Of a DNA stretch of 64,000 bases, positions 60,467 through 64,000 are shown in pieces. Each line of letters opens with the position of its first letter. Within the stretch, counting starts at the first letter, position 1. Made by a program: the position numbers and the translations under genes. The notes below the pieces were generated by a model. That model saw only the letters and a program-made list of their open reading frames with translations. It was not told where the DNA came from and ran no database searches. The stretch is taken from positions 30,372,001 through 30,436,000 of the forward strand of contig NC_064841.1 in NCBI RefSeq assembly GCF_024166365.1. The letters run 5' to 3'. This stretch comes from Elephas maximus indicus (lineage: Eukaryota; Chordata; Mammalia; Proboscidea; Elephantidae).

Positions 60467-62403
60467 GCTATATAACTGAGATCTTCTTTAAAAATTAAAC
60501 GCTTACGCTCATCGCAAGACTTCACCAGAAGAGTAAAAAGAGAACCTGCAGACCAGGAAAAAAATCATGGCTATTACAAATCAGACAAAGGTCTAATCTC
60601 TAAAATCTAGAAGAAAATACAACACCTCTACAACAAAAAGATAAATAATCCAATTAAAAAATGGGGCAAAGGAAATGAACAGGCACTTCACCAAAGAAGA
60701 CATTCACGCAGCAGCCAATGGACACATGAAGAAATGATCAGGATTGATAGCCATTAGAGAAATGCAAATCAAAACCACAATGAGCTACCATCTCAACCCC
60801 AGCAATTCTGGCAAGAATCAAAAAAACAGGAGATAACAAATGTTGGAGAGGCTGCTGGGGAGATCAGAACTCTTAAGCACTGCTGGTGGGAATACAAAAT
60901 AATACAACCATTTTAGAAAACAATACAGCGCTTCCTTAGAAAGGTGGAAACAGAAATACCTTATGATCCATCAGTCCTACTCCTAGGACTATATCCTAGA
61001 GAATAAGAGTCTTCACACGAAGAGACATATGCACACCCATGTTCAGTGCAGCATTGTTCACAAAAGCAAAAACATGGAAACAACCTAGAGGCCCATCAAC
61101 AGGTGAATGAATAAACAAACTATGGTACATACACACAATGATAAAGAACAATGATGAATCTGCAAAGCATCTCATAACATGGATGAATCTGGAGGGCATT
61201 ATGCTGTGTGAAGTTAAGTTAATTACAAAAGGACAAATACTGTATGAGACCACCACTATAAAAACTCATGAAAAGGTTTACACACAGAAAGGAATAATCT
61301 TTGATGGTTATGAGGGTGGAATTGGAAAAACACTAAACACATAAGTGGTAACTCTGCTGAAGGATAAGACAGTATACAATACTGGGGAAGCCAGCACAAC
61401 CTATACAAGGAAAGGTCATGGAAGTTCCACAGACACGCCCAAACTCCCTGAGGGACTGAATTACTGGGCTGAGGGCTGTGGGGACCACGGTCTCAGGAAG
61501 CATCTAGCTCAACTGGCCTAACAGTTTATAAAGAAAATGTTCTACATTCTACTTTCGTGAGTAGCATCTGAGGTCTTAAAAGCCTGTGAGCATCCATCTA
61601 AGATACTCCACTGCTCTTACCCCTTCAGGAGCAAGGGAGAATGAAGAAAACTAAAGATACGAGGGAAAGATTAGACAAAAGAACTAACGGACCACAACTA
61701 CCACAGCCTCCACCAGACTGAGTCCAGTACAACTAGATGGTGCCCGGCTACCACCACTGGCTGCTCTGACAGGATCACAATACAGGGTCCCAGACAGAGC
61801 TAAAGAAAAATGTAGTACAAAATTCCAACACAAAAAAAACACCAGACTTACTGGTCTGACATATAGACACCAGAGAAATCCGGAAAGTATGGCCCCCAGA
61901 CACCCTTTTAACTCAGTAATATAGTCACTCCTAAGGTTCACCCTTCATCCAAACATTAGACAGGCCCATAAAACAAAATAAGACTAAAGGGGCACACCAG
62001 CCCAGGGGCAAGGACTAGAAGGCAGGAGGGAACAGGAAAGCTTGTAATACGGAACTCAAGGTTAAGAAGGGAGAGTGTTGACATGTCATGGGGTCGTTAC
62101 TCAATGTCATAAAACAATATGTGTACTGTTCAATGAGAAACTAGTTTGTTCTGCAAACCTTCATCTAAAGTACAATAAAAAGATTTAAAAAAGTCATGAT
62201 AACACTATAATTGCAAAAGCTTGGAAATAAATGTATAGTAATAGTTTATGCAGGCTTTAAAGAAAAAGTGGCAGCTCTATATGTACTGATACGGAAACAT
62301 CTCCAAGCTATATTGTTCAGTTAAAAAAAAAATCCAAGTACAGAACAGTGCCTGTTGTCTGCCATATGGGGGTGGATAGAATAAAATACACATGTGTAAT
62401 ATG

Positions 62404-63217
62404 GGGCATCAGGATTGGAAGAAGACTCATTAACAACCTCAGTTATGGAGATGACACAACCTTGCTTGCTGAAAGTGAAGAGGACTTGAAGCACTTACTA
62501 ATGAAGATCAAAAGACCACAGCCTTCAGTATGGGTTGCACCTCAATATAAAGAAAACAAAAATCCTCACAACTGGACAAATGAGCAACATCATGATAAAC
62601 AGAGAAAAGACTGAAGTTGTCAAGGGTTTCATTTTACTTGGATCCACAATCAACAGCCATGGAAGCAGCAGTCAAGAAATCAAGATGCACTGCATTGGGT
62701 AAATCTGGTGCAAAGGACCTCTTTAAAGTGTTGAAAAGCAAAGATGTCACCTTGAAGACTAAGGTGGGACAGACCCAAGCCATGGTATTTTCAATTGCAT
62801 CATATACATGTGAAAGCTAGACAATGAATAAGGAAGACCAAAGAAGAATTGACACCTTTGAACTGTGGTGTTGGCGAAGAATATTGAATATACCATGGAC
62901 CGCCAAAAGAACGAACAAATCTGTCTCAGAAGTACAACCGGAATGCTCCTTAGAAGCAAGGATGGTGAGACTGCGTCTTACACACTTTGGACATGTCAGG
63001 AGGGATCAGTCCCTGGAGAAGGACATCATGCTTGGCAAAGTACAGGGTCAGTGGAAAAGAGGAAGACCCTCAACGAGGTGGATTGACACGGTAGCTGCAA
63101 CAAAGAGCTCAAGCATAACAACGACTATAAAGGCGGCACAGGACTGGGTAGTGTTTCATTCTGTCGTGCATAGGGTCGCTATGCATTGGAACCGACTCGA
63201 CGGCACCTAATGACAAC
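62404..63217 (+). mobile_element. 5'-truncated RTE (BovB-like) LINE
   Basis: AATATG at 62398-62403 and 63218-63223 flanks it. It encodes GIRIGRRLINNLSYGDDTTL (the YADD box reads YGDD), then LLAESEEDLKHLLMK, then the C-terminal RRILNIPWTAKRTNKSV with frameshifts. It ends GGTCGCTATGCATTGG and CGACTCGACGGCACC, the RTE terminus. Confidence 0.9.
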
Positions 63218-63228
63218 AATATGCTTAC

Positions 63229-63413
63229 CTGTTTGTCGTACTGTGGGGGCTTGTGTGTTGCTGTGATGCTGGAAGCTATGCCACCAGTATTCAGATATCA
63301 GCAGGGTCACCCATGAAGGACAGGTTTCAGCTGAGCTTCCAGGCTAAGACAGACTAGGAAGAAGGACCCGGCAGTCTACTTCTGAAAAGTATTAGCCAGT
63401 GAAAACCTTATGA
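63229..63413 (+). mobile_element. RTE 5'-end fragment with its own target-site duplication
   Basis: ATGCTTAC is repeated at 63221-63228 and 63414-63421. The 185-bp insert (TGTTTGTCGTACTGTGGGGG, GCTGTGATGCTGGAAGCTAT, GGTTTCAGCTGAGCTTCCAG, GACAGACTAGGAAGAAGGAC) matches the inverted 5' block of the RTE at 39863-40086. It contains the 5' end but no 3' end, the reverse of the usual truncation. Confidence 0.75.
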
Positions 63414-63779
63414 ATGCTTACATACACATAGAATATATGTTAAATGTTACAAAATAAACTGTTAATAGTGATTGCTTTTGGGATGAGGAACTGGACAGAT
63501 AGAGGACGAGGAAGAAAGGGAGGAAGATTTAGACTTTTTCCTGTATACCCTCTTTCCACTATCTGACTTTTATTACATACCCATACTCATTCTATTCAAA
63601 AGTAAACAAAAAAATATGACCCCTAACTAACTTTTCAGGCTCTTTTTCAGGTACTCTCAAAATTTACTGTAAACTCTGACCACACTGGACAACCCAGCTA
63701 TCACCTAAACTTCTGTGCCTCCCTAACTTTGATGATAGTACTAGAAAGACCATCTGTGATGGATAAAAAAAAAAAAAAA

Positions 63780-64000
63780 AAAAAAAGTGGCCACAAATTC
63801 TTTTGTCTATCCCACACTGAGGCATGGAGATTATTTCCCCTCTCCTTGAATACTGGCTGGCTTCTGACTGTTTTAGCCAAGAAAATGCTGCATAAGTAGC
63901 AGTATATCATTTCTGGACCCAAGCCTTAAGAAAACTTGGTGGCTTCCACTTATGCACTTGTGGGAGCCTTAAGCCATCATGAAAGAAGTCCAGCTGTCCT
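63780..64000 (+). repeat. Ancient MLT1-like LTR, start of (runs off window)
   Basis: CCTTGAATACTGGCTGGC, AAAATGCTGCATAAGTAGC, CCTTAAGAAAACTTGGTGGC, GCTTCCACTTATG-like text and CATGAAAGAAGTCCAGCTG follow the order of MLT1/MaLR LTRs. A 24-A run (63767-63786) precedes it. Confidence 0.55.

Larger units (their letters stand above)
49719..62190 (+). mobile_element. Old full-length-type L1, split by four later insertions
   Basis: ACTCATGACA-like bases at 49708-49718 match AGTCATGATA at 62191-62201, and the older sequence on both sides joins up, so one insertion spans this interval. It holds a GC-richer 5'UTR (about 49720-51280), an ORF1 region (about 51290-53520), ORF2 from about 56941 (SHLSIITLIVHGLNAPIKRQ) through the RT ([20 protein letters not shown] at 58920 on), and the 3'UTR. 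Later insertions lie at 51539-52670, 53041-53208, 53950-56922 and 59949-60466. Many stops make it dead. Confidence 0.78.
62200..63630 (+). repeat. Ancient L1 ORF2/3' relic hosting RTE insertions
   Basis: ATGTACTGATACGGAAACAT, CTCCAAGCTATATTGTTCAG and, after the RTE pieces, ATAGTGATTGCTTTTGGGAT and TTTCCTGTATACCCTCTTTC follow an old L1 end. The same relic continues left of 49718. Confidence 0.65.

Noticed and set aside
44000..64000. PRKCI exons 1-2 (residues 1-75)
   Set aside because: I looked on the minus strand for the expected peptide context, such as the segment ending in WIDEEG, and did not find it; the exons should lie beyond the right edge.

Overview
The window is a gene-poor, AT-rich piece of an afrotherian mammal nuclear genome, most likely elephant or a close relative. 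It is dense in AfroSINE tRNA-derived SINEs and in BovB-like RTE LINEs that share the SINE 3' tail, and it also carries lineage-specific L1 elements. Both repeat types are known as marks of Afrotheria. The species call is inference.

The only host gene I can support is PRKCI, atypical protein kinase C iota, on the minus strand. Sixteen coding exons are present, from residue 76 at 43990 down to the stop codon at 4190-4192. They rebuild residues 76-596 with no frameshift or stop, and every exon has AG/GT borders and matching phase. They encode the end of the PB1 domain, the pseudosubstrate and C1 region, the full AGC kinase domain and the C-terminal tail. Residues 1-75 and the promoter lie beyond the right edge. 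A 3'UTR of about 2.5 kb runs left to a probable poly(A) signal at 1661-1666. The left 1.6 kb is downstream flank.

Introns hold nearly all the remaining sequence. Bases 4.3-13 kb contain an L2 relic, MIRs, a tandem repeat at an exon edge and two 5'-truncated L1s. Bases 14.5-21 kb contain SINEs, an RTE fragment and an L1-led composite insertion. Bases 21-35 kb contain closely spaced kinase exons with L1, RTE and SINE insertions. Bases 35.6-42.4 kb contain a near full-length RTE with an inverted 5' end. Bases 44-64 kb, in the large 5' intron, are mostly nested repeats: an old, apparently full-length L1 is split by an RTE, an AfroSINE, a younger L1 and a solo LTR.

The most unusual observation is a six-copy 25-bp tandem repeat that starts inside a PRKCI kinase exon and duplicates that exon's 3' end and splice donor. 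Five extra donor-like sites lie in series, and use of any of them would truncate the kinase before its turn motif. I found no non-coding RNA gene, CRISPR array or bacterial-type system.
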